From JASHVB01 sp035523995 (GTDB lineage: Bacteria > Pseudomonadota > Alphaproteobacteria > Acetobacterales > Acetobacteraceae): a stretch of 64,000 nt of DNA. Positions 29,701-37,201 of this stretch are shown here, one piece after another. The position numbers and the translations under genes were made by a program. The DNA is taken from the NCBI GenBank assembly GCA_035523995.1, contig DATKPQ010000045.1, forward strand, positions 62,001 to 126,000, written 5' to 3'. The notes beneath the pieces were generated by a model. That model saw only the letters and a program-made list of their open reading frames with translations, was not told where the DNA came from and searched no databases. Every line of letters starts with the position of its first letter. Positions within the stretch are counted from its first letter, which is position 1.

Positions 29701-31302
29701 CCTCAGGCCATCGAAACGCTGGAACAAGCGTTACGGATCGCGCCGAACAACGCCGCCGCGCACTGCAATCTGGGTAACGCGTTGCGTGGTTTGGGGCGTT
29801 CGGAGGATGCACTTCTCAGCTATGACCGCGCCCTGCAGATCGATCCCGACAATGCGGATACGCTCTGCCAGCGCGGCCATGCGTTGCGTGATCTCGACCG
29901 CCTGGAAGAAGCGCTTGCCGGTTACGAGTCATCACTGCGAATCCGCACTGATTTCGTCGAGGCCCTCTACCACTGTGGCAACGTGTTGGTCCGGCTTCAG
30001 CGCCTGACTGAGGCGCTCAACAGCTACGGCCGGGCTCTGCTGATCGCACCGGATCATATCGATGCGCTGGTGAATCGCGGCAATGCGCTGCTCACCTTGC
30101 AATGGCCGGAAGATGCATTGCTCTGCTTCGACCGCGCGTTGCGCGTCGCGCCCGATCACTTGGCCGCGCTGAACGGCCGCGGCAATGCGCTGCGCCGTCT
30201 GCACCGGCTCGACGAAGCGATCGCCAGCCTGGATCGCGCCGTACAACTTGCGCCCGACGATGCGGCCGGGCATGCCAATCGGGCCTATTTGCTGGAGGAG
30301 CAAGGCCACCCGCACGAGGCGCTTGCGAGTTATGAGCGCGCGCTGGAACTGCGGCCGAACGACGCGGCGGTGCATGTCAATGGCGCGCTGTGCCGGCTGA
30401 GCATCGGCGATTTCCAGGGTGGCTTACCGGAATTCGAGTGGCGCTGGGAGGTGTCGCCGCTGAAAGGGTCCGCGCCGTCGTACGCGCAACCGCGGTGGCA
30501 CGGCACCGAGCCGCTGGAAGGCAAGAGCATCTTGTTGTGGGCCGAGCAAGGCCTGGGTGACACGATCCAATTCTGCCGGTTTGCCAAAGTGCTCTCTGCG
30601 CGGGGGGCCAGAGTAATAATGGGCGTGCCGCCATCGCTCGCACCTCTAATGTCCGCCGTGGAGGGCGTCGCCAGGGTGGAAACGACCAACGTTTTCTCCC
30701 CGGAGCCCGATTACCACATTCCACTATTAGGCTTGCCGATGGCGCTCAACCTGACGCCGCAGGCAATTCCGGCCGAACGTCAGTATCTGTATGCCCATCC
30801 GGTCCGTGTCGCGATGTGGTTGGAGAAGCTTGGCCCGCGCCGTCTGCCGCGGATCGGGCTCGCCTGGTCGGGAAATCCCGAACACAAGAACGACCGCAAC
30901 CGCTCCATCCCGCTGGCGCGATTCATCCGCGTAGCGCAAGGGCCGTTCGAATTCGTGTGCTTGCAAAAGGAAATTCGCGCCGGCGACATACCGTTGCTGG
31001 AGCGACGGCTGGATATAACGCGGATCGGCGATGAACTGACGGACTTTGCCGACACTGCGGCGCTGGTGTCGAACATGGACCTGGTGATCACGGTCGATAC
31101 GTCGCTGGCCCATCTGGCCGGCGCGCTGGGCCGGCCGGTTTGGATCATGCTGCCGCACAATGCCGATTGGCGTTGGTTCAGGGATCGCCACGACAGTCCA
31201 TGGTACCCAACCGCGCGCCTGTTCCGTCAGCCGCAGAGCGGCGACTGGCAGGGCGTGGTTGATCGGGTGGTGTATGAACTCGGGCAGAGGGAATGGAAAT
31301 GA
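23725..31302 (+). CDS. giant four-module TPR / GT9-like glycosyltransferase
   Basis: About 2,525 residues (start 23725 or the ATG at 23749). It has four consecutive modules, each a TPR array followed by a glycosyltransferase-like domain with GT9 (heptosyltransferase) features. TPR arrays start near residues 77, 754, 1445 and 1946 with about 10, 10, 4 and 8 repeats. GT domains lie near 428-717, 1106-1394, 1618-1909 and 2229-2525. Each GT domain has LLW(C/A)EQG.GD(S/T)IQFCRFA, then RIGL(A/V)WSGNP(E/D)H, then VDT(S/A).AHL(A/T)GALGRP. Single-module relatives of roughly 500-750 residues are common in proteobacteria; a fourfold fusion is unusual. Likely role: cytoplasmic glycosylation of proteins (for example flagellin or surface proteins) or glycans; the acceptor is unknown. 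No signal peptide. The linker before module 3 contains a dispersed palindrome. DNA similarity between modules suggests internal duplication. Confidence 0.88.
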   Translation: MPKEPFQHMNSDPAAGVYLPCHRPAAEIDRVPGSFRRSHAARIRSAEGRASVLIQGSAASGAPASLRRNAATADLINQALDAHRRGQLTEAEGLYRVVLSRDPTSFDALHLLGVIQGQRSHHAEAIALLSQALEIRPTDAAAHCNLGMALRGSGQSRDAVASFDRALQIDPDHLAALSNRGDALRDLGDWEAALASYNRALRLRPEQIEALYHRADALTRLGRLDEAVTAYDEVLRIRPEFPEAAYNRGNVLFNLGRLHEAVDSYDAALRVRPDDPIFLNNRGNAMRAVGRTEEALESFERALAAKPDYPEAHSNRGNALQALNRLPEALACYDRAIALAADFADAHCNRGAALAALWRLDEAVASYDRALRIDPEHAEVHNNRGTALVDLGRVLEGLASYERSLALKPDFPDAHVNLGMALLLAGDFKRGWAEFDWRWRQASDLVKSRPELSGPHWAGRDSLRGKSILLWCEQGAGDSIQFCRFAPLLMAQGATVLLWTHSALESLMSSLHGVDRVLKLGEHVPVTDFHCPLLSLPLALDIDPRNRPAQEQYLYADPERVAAWSTRLGPRRRPRIGLAWSGNPEHKNDRQRSIPLEQFIALADGPLDFFCVQKDVREQDWPWLDQRPDIRWFADELRDFDDTAALIQHMDVVIAVDTSVAHLAGALGRPVWVLLPHSPDWRWLLDRDDSPWYPTARLFRQPRYGDWQSVLQGVALALSTAAFPEAGPETGAEPGPVRSARALKARQDATAAALLSQAVDAHRQRRFDDAEGLYRQILAIVSEHYDALHMLGVLQAQRLNFPDAIDLIGRALAFRPSEAAAHSNLGNALRGSGRPEDAVASYDRALQINPGYADALRNRAHALWALQRMEEAAAAYEAASRVSPDDADLVYREGTILLQLDRSAEALACYERALQIRPDDVGTLNNRGNALRNLGRLTEALASFDRALEIAPDDVDLLNNRGTVLQDLDRPEEALAALERALQIQPEFIEAYYNRGTMLWELERHQEALVALNQALQSRPGFMEAYYNRGNTLWRLNRLEEALADYDQVLAANPNHADALNNRGTVLHDMKRPVDALENYERVLALKPDDRHTRANAGMCRLLIGEFKRGWEGFEWRGSAADRPNLGRPRWFGHEPLDGKTILLWAEQGLGDTIQFCRFAKLVAARGASVVFLSVPTALETLMSSLDGVTRVLENGQPLPATDYYCPLPSLPMAFGIDLSTIPAERQYLHADPAWVAMWADKLGPRRVPRIGLVWSGNPEHKNDRNRSIPLERFIRIAHGPFEFICLQKEIRERDKPVLEQRPDIGRFCDELTDFTDTAALVQNMDLVIAVDTSLAHLAGALGRPLWILVPYVPDWRWLLDRDDSPWYPTAHLFRQPGVGDWDRVLERVAQALKEFSPVMAGLDLAIDALPIRSQGDFAPDQWGRAAGSSPAMTGGAVLTGAAFLIQDGNELFGRGRFEDAVAAYDSALRIDHDNRDALYNRGNALFSLRRFADALASYDEVLHLHPGDAKAHNNRGNALRELCRLHEALDSYDRALQSAAGYADDPGAAARALSPSEEAQRSDDRARTIGTLCNRAVVLTDLRRPMEALETYARVLAINPDHVEAHFDSALCRLLAGDFRNGWAEYEWRWRIPAFQNDLAKFAAPRWTGAEPLRGKTILLWCEQGLGDSIQFCRFARQVAEQGAKVLLWTHAALETLMTGLDGVDSVLRAGDRVPATDYHCPLLSLPKALETDLDSIPADAQYLYADPERVAQWSARLGPRRRPRIGLAWSGNPDHRGDRNRSIALQQFLAIAGGPFEFVCLQKRIRDHDRPFLEQRPDIRSFCDDLADFDDTAALIQLVDLVITVDTAVAHLTGALGRPVWILLSFISDWRWMPDRTDSPWYPSARLFRQPRPGDWQSVFDLVRQALTTEDFLETAAETSQAAPSAGALRATQRRKEATVARLLGRAEAAHRDRHLAEAGPLYRQVLSLAPAQFDALHMLGVIQAQQLHYPQAIETLEQALRIAPNNAAAHCNLGNALRGLGRSEDALLSYDRALQIDPDNADTLCQRGHALRDLDRLEEALAGYESSLRIRTDFVEALYHCGNVLVRLQRLTEALNSYGRALLIAPDHIDALVNRGNALLTLQWPEDALLCFDRALRVAPDHLAALNGRGNALRRLHRLDEAIASLDRAVQLAPDDAAGHANRAYLLEEQGHPHEALASYERALELRPNDAAVHVNGALCRLSIGDFQGGLPEFEWRWEVSPLKGSAPSYAQPRWHGTEPLEGKSILLWAEQGLGDTIQFCRFAKVLSARGARVIMGVPPSLAPLMSAVEGVARVETTNVFSPEPDYHIPLLGLPMALNLTPQAIPAERQYLYAHPVRVAMWLEKLGPRRLPRIGLAWSGNPEHKNDRNRSIPLARFIRVAQGPFEFVCLQKEIRAGDIPLLERRLDITRIGDELTDFADTAALVSNMDLVITVDTSLAHLAGALGRPVWIMLPHNADWRWFRDRHDSPWYPTARLFRQPQSGDWQGVVDRVVYELGQREWK
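27916..28028. repeat. dispersed palindromic element inside the giant gene
   Basis: The arms CCCGTCATGGCCGGGCTTGA+CC (27916-27937) and GGTCAAGCCCGGCCATGACG+GG (28007-28028) are perfect 22-bp inverted repeats, 69 bases apart. The element sits in the open reading frame between modules 2 and 3 and is translated as MAGLDLAIDALPI ... GSSPAMTG, the peptides usually seen when this alphaproteobacterial repeat is read through. Related copies are at 44480-44560 and 55091-55121. Confidence 0.85.
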
Positions 31303-31336
31303 GCGTCCTCTATGCGACGCACGGCAGAAGCGTCGT

Positions 31337-31954
31337 TTACACCATCGGCGCGTTCGTTTCCCGGACCAGCTTCTGCCGCATCGCCGATGCGAAATCCGCG
31401 TAGTCCTTGCAGATCACGGCGAACGCTCCAGGACCGCCGATAACCTCCCGCGTGTAGGACTGCAACAGGTCCGGCTCCTCGTGCAGGATGCATAGCCCGT
31501 TGATGGTAATGCCCGCGGCCGCCATCCGATCTCGGATCGGGCCGGGCGGGATACCCTCGTTGGAACGACCGTCGCCGATCACGTCCACCACGCTACGCTT
31601 CGGCTTCGCCGGCACGTTCGCGAGCAAGGTCAGCGCGGCCAGCAACGCTTCGCCGATCGCGGTTTCGCCGGCGCGAACAGTACGTGGCATGTTGCTGACG
31701 TCATCGGCGAAAGCGTGCGCATCGGCGGCGCTGGCGATGCGGGTCCAGCCGGTCAGTATGTCGTGCGCGCCGGTGCCGGACCATAGCAGCAGGCAGCAGT
31801 AGCTGGCCGTCGCGGGGCCGCCGATCAGGCCCTTGATCACCATCGGGTCCCGTAGCGCGTCGCCCATGCCGCCGGCGATCAGGTTGAACTCGTCAAATGT
31901 CACGCTGGCCGAGCCATCGACCGCCAGCACCAGGGCAAGATCCGCTGTATCCAT
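31337..31954 (-). CDS. DUF1194 VWA-like protein
   Basis: A 205-residue DUF1194 protein with a von Willebrand A-like fold. The metal-ion site motif is LVLAVDGSASVTFDEF (DxSxS). Further family segments are AIGEALLAALTLLANVP and VVDVIGDGRSNEGIPPGPIR, followed by ITINGLCILHEE. Most DUF1194 proteins I know of carry a signal peptide; here there is none, and an in-frame TGA lies 12 bases upstream of the ATG, so the start cannot move. It may be a cytoplasmic paralogue or may have lost its leader. It converges on the giant TPR gene with 34 bases between stops. The ligand is unknown. Confidence 0.88.
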   Translation of the reverse strand: MDTADLALVLAVDGSASVTFDEFNLIAGGMGDALRDPMVIKGLIGGPATASYCCLLLWSGTGAHDILTGWTRIASAADAHAFADDVSNMPRTVRAGETAIGEALLAALTLLANVPAKPKRSVVDVIGDGRSNEGIPPGPIRDRMAAAGITINGLCILHEEPDLLQSYTREVIGGPGAFAVICKDYADFASAMRQKLVRETNAPMV

Positions 31955-32052
31955 GCGCGCTACTCAACGCTGATCTGTGTGCCGCTGTACCCTACTCTTG
32001 AGCGAGCAGCGAATGCAGCGGAATATCGGGCCGGGATGAAGGAGAAACCAGG

Positions 32053-33270
32053 ATGCCGGATAGCCCCCTCGACAAGACCCTGCTGGCCCAGTCGGAGACA
32101 CGCCTGCCGTTGAACGGCCTGAAGGTGCTTGACCTGACGCTGGCGCGTGCGGGGCCAACCTGCGTGCGGCATCTGGCAGACTGGGGCGCCGACGTAATCA
32201 AGATCGAGCCGCCCGCAACGGAAGGCGAGGACGTTGCCGGGAATCGCCATGGCTTCGACTTTCAGAACCTGCACCGCAACAAGCGGGCGATGACGCTCAA
32301 CCTGAAATCGCCCGAGGGTCATGCCGCCTTCATGCGATTGGTAAAGGGGGCGGATATCATCGTCGAGAATATGCGCGCCCAGGTGAAGCATCGCCTGAAG
32401 GTGGATTACGAAACCGTGCGCGAAGTGAACCCGCGCATCGTCTATGGCAGCATCAGCGGGTTTGGGCAGACGGGGCCGTACGGGCATCGCGCCGGGGTCG
32501 ATCAGATCGCGCAGGGCATGGGCGGGCTGATGTCCATAACCGGCCTGCCTGGCCAGGGCCCCGTGCGGGTGGGTATTCCCATCGACGATCTAACCGCCGG
32601 CAACTTGCTGGCCCTGGGGATCATGATGGCGATCTTCGACCGCGAGCGCACCGGCGAGGGCCGGTGGGTGACCACATCGCTGCTGGAAGCGCAGATCTTC
32701 ATGCTGGATTTTCAGGGGTCCCGCTGGCTGATGGCGCATGAAGTCGCACCACAGGCGGGTAACGACCATCCTACCGGCATTCCCACCGGCGTGTTCCCGA
32801 CATCCGACGGCCACATCAACATCGCGGCAAGTTCCAGCCGCGTATTCGGCCGCTTCTGCGACGCGATCGGCAAGCCGGAGTGGAAAGACAAGCCGGAGTG
32901 GCGGGACCAGAAGGCGCGCAGCGGCCATCGCAAAGAAATCAACGCGGCGATCAGCGAGGTGACACAGACCAAGCCGTCGGAATACTGGATCGAATTGTTG
33001 GAAGGTGCCGGCGTGCCGTGCGGCCCGATCTACACCATTGACCAGGTGTTTGCCGATCCGCAGGTGAAGCATTTGAAGATGGCGACACCGATGCACTCGC
33101 CGGTGGTTGGCGACGTGGAGGTGGTGGCCTCCGCGATCAGCATCACCGGTTTCGACAAGGGCGTGCGCATGTCGACTCCGGAGATGGGGTCGAGCACTGA
33201 CGAAGTGTTGCGGTCGGTCGGCTACAGCAGCGGCGAGATCGCCGAGATGCGCAAGAAAGGAGCGATTTGA
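32053..33270 (+). CDS. CaiB/BaiF family CoA-transferase
   Basis: A 405-residue class III CoA-transferase moving CoA between carboxylic acids (formyl-CoA/oxalate, carnitine and similar). The N-terminus has KVLDLTLARAGPTCVRHLAD and GADVIKIEPP. The catalytic Asp is Asp150 in GHRAGVDQIAQGMGGLM. The C-terminal part contains ELLEGAGVPCGPIYTIDQVF, typical of the family. Its stop is one base before the start of the crotonase at 33272, so the two form a tight operon that probably handles one acyl-CoA substrate. The substrate cannot be read from sequence. Confidence 0.93.
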   Translation: MPDSPLDKTLLAQSETRLPLNGLKVLDLTLARAGPTCVRHLADWGADVIKIEPPATEGEDVAGNRHGFDFQNLHRNKRAMTLNLKSPEGHAAFMRLVKGADIIVENMRAQVKHRLKVDYETVREVNPRIVYGSISGFGQTGPYGHRAGVDQIAQGMGGLMSITGLPGQGPVRVGIPIDDLTAGNLLALGIMMAIFDRERTGEGRWVTTSLLEAQIFMLDFQGSRWLMAHEVAPQAGNDHPTGIPTGVFPTSDGHINIAASSSRVFGRFCDAIGKPEWKDKPEWRDQKARSGHRKEINAAISEVTQTKPSEYWIELLEGAGVPCGPIYTIDQVFADPQVKHLKMATPMHSPVVGDVEVVASAISITGFDKGVRMSTPEMGSSTDEVLRSVGYSSGEIAEMRKKGAI

Positions 33271-33271
33271 G

Positions 33272-34096
33272 ATGAACGATATGCCAAGCGGCGGCATCAG
33301 CCGCGAATACGCGGGCGGCAAGATGTTGGCGGCGAAGGATGAAGGCGTCGGTCTGGTCACCTTCAATCAGCCCGAGAAGCGCAATGCCATGTCGCTTGAG
33401 ATGTGGTTGGGTCTGGGCGAAATCCTGGATGAATTCGCCGAGGACAGCTCGGTTCGCGTGGTGATCCTGACCGGCGCCGGCAATAAGGCGTTCGTGTCGG
33501 GCGCAGACATCAGCCAATTCGAGAAAAACCGTGCCAACGCCGATGCGCAGCAGGAATACGACCGGCTGACCAGTGCCGGGCGGGCGAAGTTCCACACGTT
33601 CCCCAAGCCCACCATCGCCCGGATCCGCGGCTTCTGCCTGGGCGGCGGGCTGGCGATCGCGATGAGCGCCGATCTTCGGGTCGCCGCGGCCGACAGCCAG
33701 TTCGGTATTCCGGCGGCGAAACTTTCGATCGCCTACGCGCCGGAGTCGGTGAATCGGCTGAACAACCTGGTGGGGCCGGCTCATGCACGCATGATCCTGT
33801 ACACCGCGCGGCGGATCGATGCGGCCGAGGCGGAGCGCATCGGGCTGATCAACAAGATGGTGGCAGATGAGGAACTGAATGCGTACGTCCTCGATCTGGC
33901 ACGCACCATCGCCGACAACGCACCACTATCCGTGGCTGCGTCGAAGCTGACGATTAACGAGTTGCTGAAGGACGAGAGCAAGCGCGACACCGCTGCCATG
34001 GCGCGGATGATGCAGGTGTGTTTCGACAGCGCGGACTACAAGGAAGGACGCACGGCGTTCATGGAGAAGCGCCCGCCGCGGTGGCAGGGACGGTAG
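33272..34096 (+). CDS. enoyl-CoA hydratase/isomerase (crotonase) family protein
   Basis: A 274-residue crotonase. Family segments are GLVTFNQPEKRNAMSLEMWL, AFVSGADISQFEKNR (oxyanion hole) and IRGFCLGGGLAIAMSADLRV. Both catalytic glutamates of true hydratases are replaced: E144 by Ala (GGGLAIAM) and E164 by Ala (FGIPAAKLS). It is therefore unlikely to hydrate enoyl-CoA in the classical way and may be an isomerase, a thioesterase-like or a decarboxylase-like member. It is coupled to the CoA-transferase with a one-base gap, which supports a shared thioester pathway. It converges on dapA. Confidence 0.9.
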   Translation: MNDMPSGGISREYAGGKMLAAKDEGVGLVTFNQPEKRNAMSLEMWLGLGEILDEFAEDSSVRVVILTGAGNKAFVSGADISQFEKNRANADAQQEYDRLTSAGRAKFHTFPKPTIARIRGFCLGGGLAIAMSADLRVAAADSQFGIPAAKLSIAYAPESVNRLNNLVGPAHARMILYTARRIDAAEAERIGLINKMVADEELNAYVLDLARTIADNAPLSVAASKLTINELLKDESKRDTAAMARMMQVCFDSADYKEGRTAFMEKRPPRWQGR

Positions 34097-34117
34097 GGCT
34101 GGCCCAACAAGAAACTG

Positions 34118-34138
34118 CCCCTCCCCTTGCGGGAGGGG
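34118..34138. terminator. bidirectional hairpin between convergent crotonase and dapA
   Basis: CCCCTCCC (34118-34125) pairs with GGGAGGGG (34131-34138) over a 5-base loop, 22 bases after the crotonase stop. It belongs to the family of CTCCC/GGGAG hairpins seen elsewhere in the window. There is no T-tract, so it is at best a weak intrinsic terminator. Confidence 0.55.
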
Positions 34139-34228
34139 AATGGCAGGAGGGTTCGGCACAAACTTTCCGTGCCGCTTGACCTCTCACTCACCAAGCAGGC
34201 CGGTGTACTGGACGCCCGGCAGCCGACG

Positions 34229-35107
34229 TCAGTTCAGCAGCCCGACTTCCGCCATGGCCGCGCGCACTTTGGTCCGCGTGCTTTCCAGCAACGGCGCCAA
34301 CGGCAGGCGGCAATGTTCCGTCGCCTTGCCCAGCAGCGATGCAGCAAACTTCACCGGCGCTGGGCTGGTTTCGGTGAACAACGCGTCGTGCAGCGGCAGT
34401 AGCCTGTTCTGAATTTCCATTGCGTGATCATTACGACCTTCCAGCCACGCGGTCTGCATCTCGCTGCACAGGCGCGGCGCGACATTGGCTGTGACGCTGA
34501 TGCAGCCGACGCCGCCGGCGGCATTGAACGCCAGGGCCGTCGCGTCCTCACCGGAGAGTTGGCAGAAATCCGCACCGCAATGCCGCCGCTGGTGCAGCGG
34601 ACGTGCAAGATCCGCGGTCGCATCCTTCACGCCAACGATACTCTTGTGCTTCGACAGGCGCGCCATCGTCTCGACTTTCATATCGACCACGCTGCGCGGC
34701 GGAATGTTGTAGATGATGATCGGTAGGTCCACCGCATCCGCGATCGCTTTGAAATGCAGGTACATGCCTTCCTGCGTCGGCTTGTTGTAGTACGGGGTGA
34801 CGATCAGCGCCGCGTCCGCGCCTGCTTCCTTCGCATGGCGCGTCAAATCGATGGCTTCTTCCGTACTGTTCGAGCCGGCTCCGGCGATCACCGGCACGCG
34901 ACCCTTCGCCACGTCGACGCAGATTTCTACCACCCGCTTGTGCTCATCGTGAGATAGCGTCGGGCTTTCGCCGGTCGTGCCCACCGGCACAAGGCCATGC
35001 GTGCCCTCCTGGATGTGCCAGTCCACCAATGCGGCGAAGGCCTTCTCGTCGATCGTCCCGTCCTGGCGCATCGGAGTGATCAACGCGACGAGCGATCCCT
35101 TGAACAT
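34229..35107 (-). CDS. dapA: 4-hydroxy-tetrahydrodipicolinate synthase
   Basis: Condenses pyruvate with aspartate semialdehyde in lysine and meso-diaminopimelate synthesis. The 292-residue protein keeps the catalytic set: Thr44-Thr45 in PVGTTGES, Tyr133 in LPIIIYNIPPRS, and the Schiff-base Lys161 in IVGVKDATAD. It begins MFKGSLVALITPM, the usual family N-terminus, which fixes the ATG at 35107. It is divergent from the lytic transglycosylase gene (126-base gap), so lysine/DAP synthesis and murein turnover genes share a promoter region. The segment RPLHQRRHCGADFCQLSGED matches the family's sugar-ring-side loop. Confidence 0.96.
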   Translation of the reverse strand: MFKGSLVALITPMRQDGTIDEKAFAALVDWHIQEGTHGLVPVGTTGESPTLSHDEHKRVVEICVDVAKGRVPVIAGAGSNSTEEAIDLTRHAKEAGADAALIVTPYYNKPTQEGMYLHFKAIADAVDLPIIIYNIPPRSVVDMKVETMARLSKHKSIVGVKDATADLARPLHQRRHCGADFCQLSGEDATALAFNAAGGVGCISVTANVAPRLCSEMQTAWLEGRNDHAMEIQNRLLPLHDALFTETSPAPVKFAASLLGKATEHCRLPLAPLLESTRTKVRAAMAEVGLLN

Positions 35108-35233
35108 GGCGTTCTCCCAGTGGCTATCGGCGGGGCTTATCGGCCGCGACTTGCCGGCCTGATTCGGCATAAGGCAGGCTAGGCGCACAAAAGATACGCC
35201 GCAAGGCCAGGACGCGCTAGATATCGTCCCGTC

Positions 35234-37201
35234 ATGCGCCCGCCGATTCGGTCCCTGCTGCTGTCGCTACCCTTGTTGACAATCGCCTTTGCGGCGCCGG
35301 CACAACCGGTCCCCGCCAACGGCCGCAACCCGATGCCAGCGGTGCGCGCCAATGAATGGGCCCAGGCGCAGGCGGATGCGGCTGGCTACGCCGATCCGGT
35401 GGCGGAGAAGCTGGTGCTGTATTACCGCTTGCTCGACCCGGGGGCGGCGACACCGGATGAGATCGCCGCGTTCATGCGCGACAATCCGGACTGGCCGAAC
35501 CAGGCAGTGCTGGAACGCCGGCGCGAGGAGGCGCTCGTAGCCGACGCCGACGATGATGACGTGGTGGCGCAATGCGAGGCACGGCAGCCAACTTTGCCGT
35601 CGGCCCTGTTGCGCTGCGCCGACGCGCTGTCCGACGCCAATCACACGATTTCGGCCGTGAAGGACGCCCGCCGCGCCTGGACGTCCGGGCTGACCGACCC
35701 GCCCCAGATGGCTTCATTGCTGAAACGCTGGGGCGGCAACCTGACACCTGGCGACGAATGGACGCGGTTCCAGCATCTCGCCTGGTACGATCCGGTGGCG
35801 GCCGCGAAGCAGATTCTCCGTTTGGACCCGGCGCATCGACCCGAAGCCGAGGCCCAGTTGGCGTTCCAACGCGACGCGTCGAATGCCGAGGCCTTGCTTG
35901 CCGCCGCCCACGTACATGAACGCGACGATCCCGAGTTGATGCTGGGTCACGCCCGCTACTTGCGCCAGGCGGGGCGCCTCGAGGACGCGCTGGCTCTGTG
36001 GCAGCGCGATGGCACAGCAGCACAGGACGCCGTACGCACATCCGAACCGGATCGCCTGACGGCCTTCTGGACGGAACGGAACATCCTGGCTCGCGATCTG
36101 CTGGCGGCGGCCGATGCCAAGGACGCATATGCTCTGTGCGATCACGCGGGACAGACGGCGCCGGCGTCGGTTGCCGACGCAGAGTTCCTCGCGGGCTTTA
36201 TCGCGTTGCGCAAGCTGGACGATCCGGCGGCGGCTTTGCGGCATTTCCAAACGCTGGCGGAAATCTCCAAGGCGGCAATCACCCAGGCGCGGTCCTGGTA
36301 CTGGCAGGGCCGTGCCGAGGCTGCCGCGGGCAAGGACCCCAGGCCTGACTACGAGAAGGCCGCTGCCTGGCCCACCACGTTCTATGGCCAACTCGCTGCC
36401 CTGGCACTGGGCGACGACGCGGCAACGCTGTCACAGCGGATCGATGCGCTGCACGATCCTGGGTGGTCGCGGAATGCCGTGTTCGATTTCGCCGCGCACG
36501 AGGTGGTGCGCGCTGCCGCATTCCTGGTGGCTTGGGGCGAGGCTTCGCGCGCTCGCGCGTTCCTTTTGCGGATGGATTCGCTGGCGCCGGACCCGGCCGA
36601 CCGCTCCCTGACGGCGGCGCTGGCCTTGCGCCTGGGACTGCCGGACACGGCGGTGTTTGTTGCCCGTCGCATGGGGCTTGACGGGCTGATGTTGCCGGAC
36701 GCCGGCTGGCCGATGCCGTTCGATCCGCCGGCGGGTCCGCTGGATCCGGCCGTGGCACTGGGCATCATGCGGCAGGAGAGTAGTTTCGATGTCGGGGCAG
36801 TGAGTCCGTCGGGTGCGCTGGGGTTGATGCAGCTGATGCCGTTCACCGCCGATGCGCTGGCGAAGCAGTTGGGCATGCGAACCTCGCTGCTGTCGCTGAC
36901 CAGCGATGCGCAGCACAACATGCGGCTGGGGACGGCGTATTTCGAGCAAGTGCTGACGCGCTTCGATGGGTCGCTGCCGCTGGCGGTGGCCGCGTATAAC
37001 GCCGGCCCACACAATGTTGTTCAGTGGCTGCAACAGAATGGCGATCCGCGCGTGGGACCGGTGGACATGATCGACTGGATCGAGGAGATCCCGTTTGGTG
37101 AAACGCGCAACTACGTGCAGCGTGTGCTGGAGAACATCACGATCTATCGCGCTCGCCGCGGTGAGACGACGCCGACCTTGCTGGCGCAATGGATGCATTA
37201 G
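35234..37201 (+). CDS. slt: soluble lytic murein transglycosylase
   Basis: A 655-residue periplasmic enzyme that cleaves the MurNAc-GlcNAc bond, forming 1,6-anhydroMurNAc. A signal peptide is present (RSLLLSLPLLTIAFAAPAQ). The long alpha-helical superhelix (U/L domains, about residues 35-480) shows TPR-like spacing. The SLT catalytic domain follows: GIMRQESSFDVGAVSPSGAL with Glu515, GLMQLMP, the AYNAGPHNV motif, and the usual ending IPFGETRNYVQRVLENITIY. Its last 13 bases overlap the start of the hydrolase at 37189, so translation is coupled. Confidence 0.95.
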   Translation: MRPPIRSLLLSLPLLTIAFAAPAQPVPANGRNPMPAVRANEWAQAQADAAGYADPVAEKLVLYYRLLDPGAATPDEIAAFMRDNPDWPNQAVLERRREEALVADADDDDVVAQCEARQPTLPSALLRCADALSDANHTISAVKDARRAWTSGLTDPPQMASLLKRWGGNLTPGDEWTRFQHLAWYDPVAAAKQILRLDPAHRPEAEAQLAFQRDASNAEALLAAAHVHERDDPELMLGHARYLRQAGRLEDALALWQRDGTAAQDAVRTSEPDRLTAFWTERNILARDLLAAADAKDAYALCDHAGQTAPASVADAEFLAGFIALRKLDDPAAALRHFQTLAEISKAAITQARSWYWQGRAEAAAGKDPRPDYEKAAAWPTTFYGQLAALALGDDAATLSQRIDALHDPGWSRNAVFDFAAHEVVRAAAFLVAWGEASRARAFLLRMDSLAPDPADRSLTAALALRLGLPDTAVFVARRMGLDGLMLPDAGWPMPFDPPAGPLDPAVALGIMRQESSFDVGAVSPSGALGLMQLMPFTADALAKQLGMRTSLLSLTSDAQHNMRLGTAYFEQVLTRFDGSLPLAVAAYNAGPHNVVQWLQQNGDPRVGPVDMIDWIEEIPFGETRNYVQRVLENITIYRARRGETTPTLLAQWMH

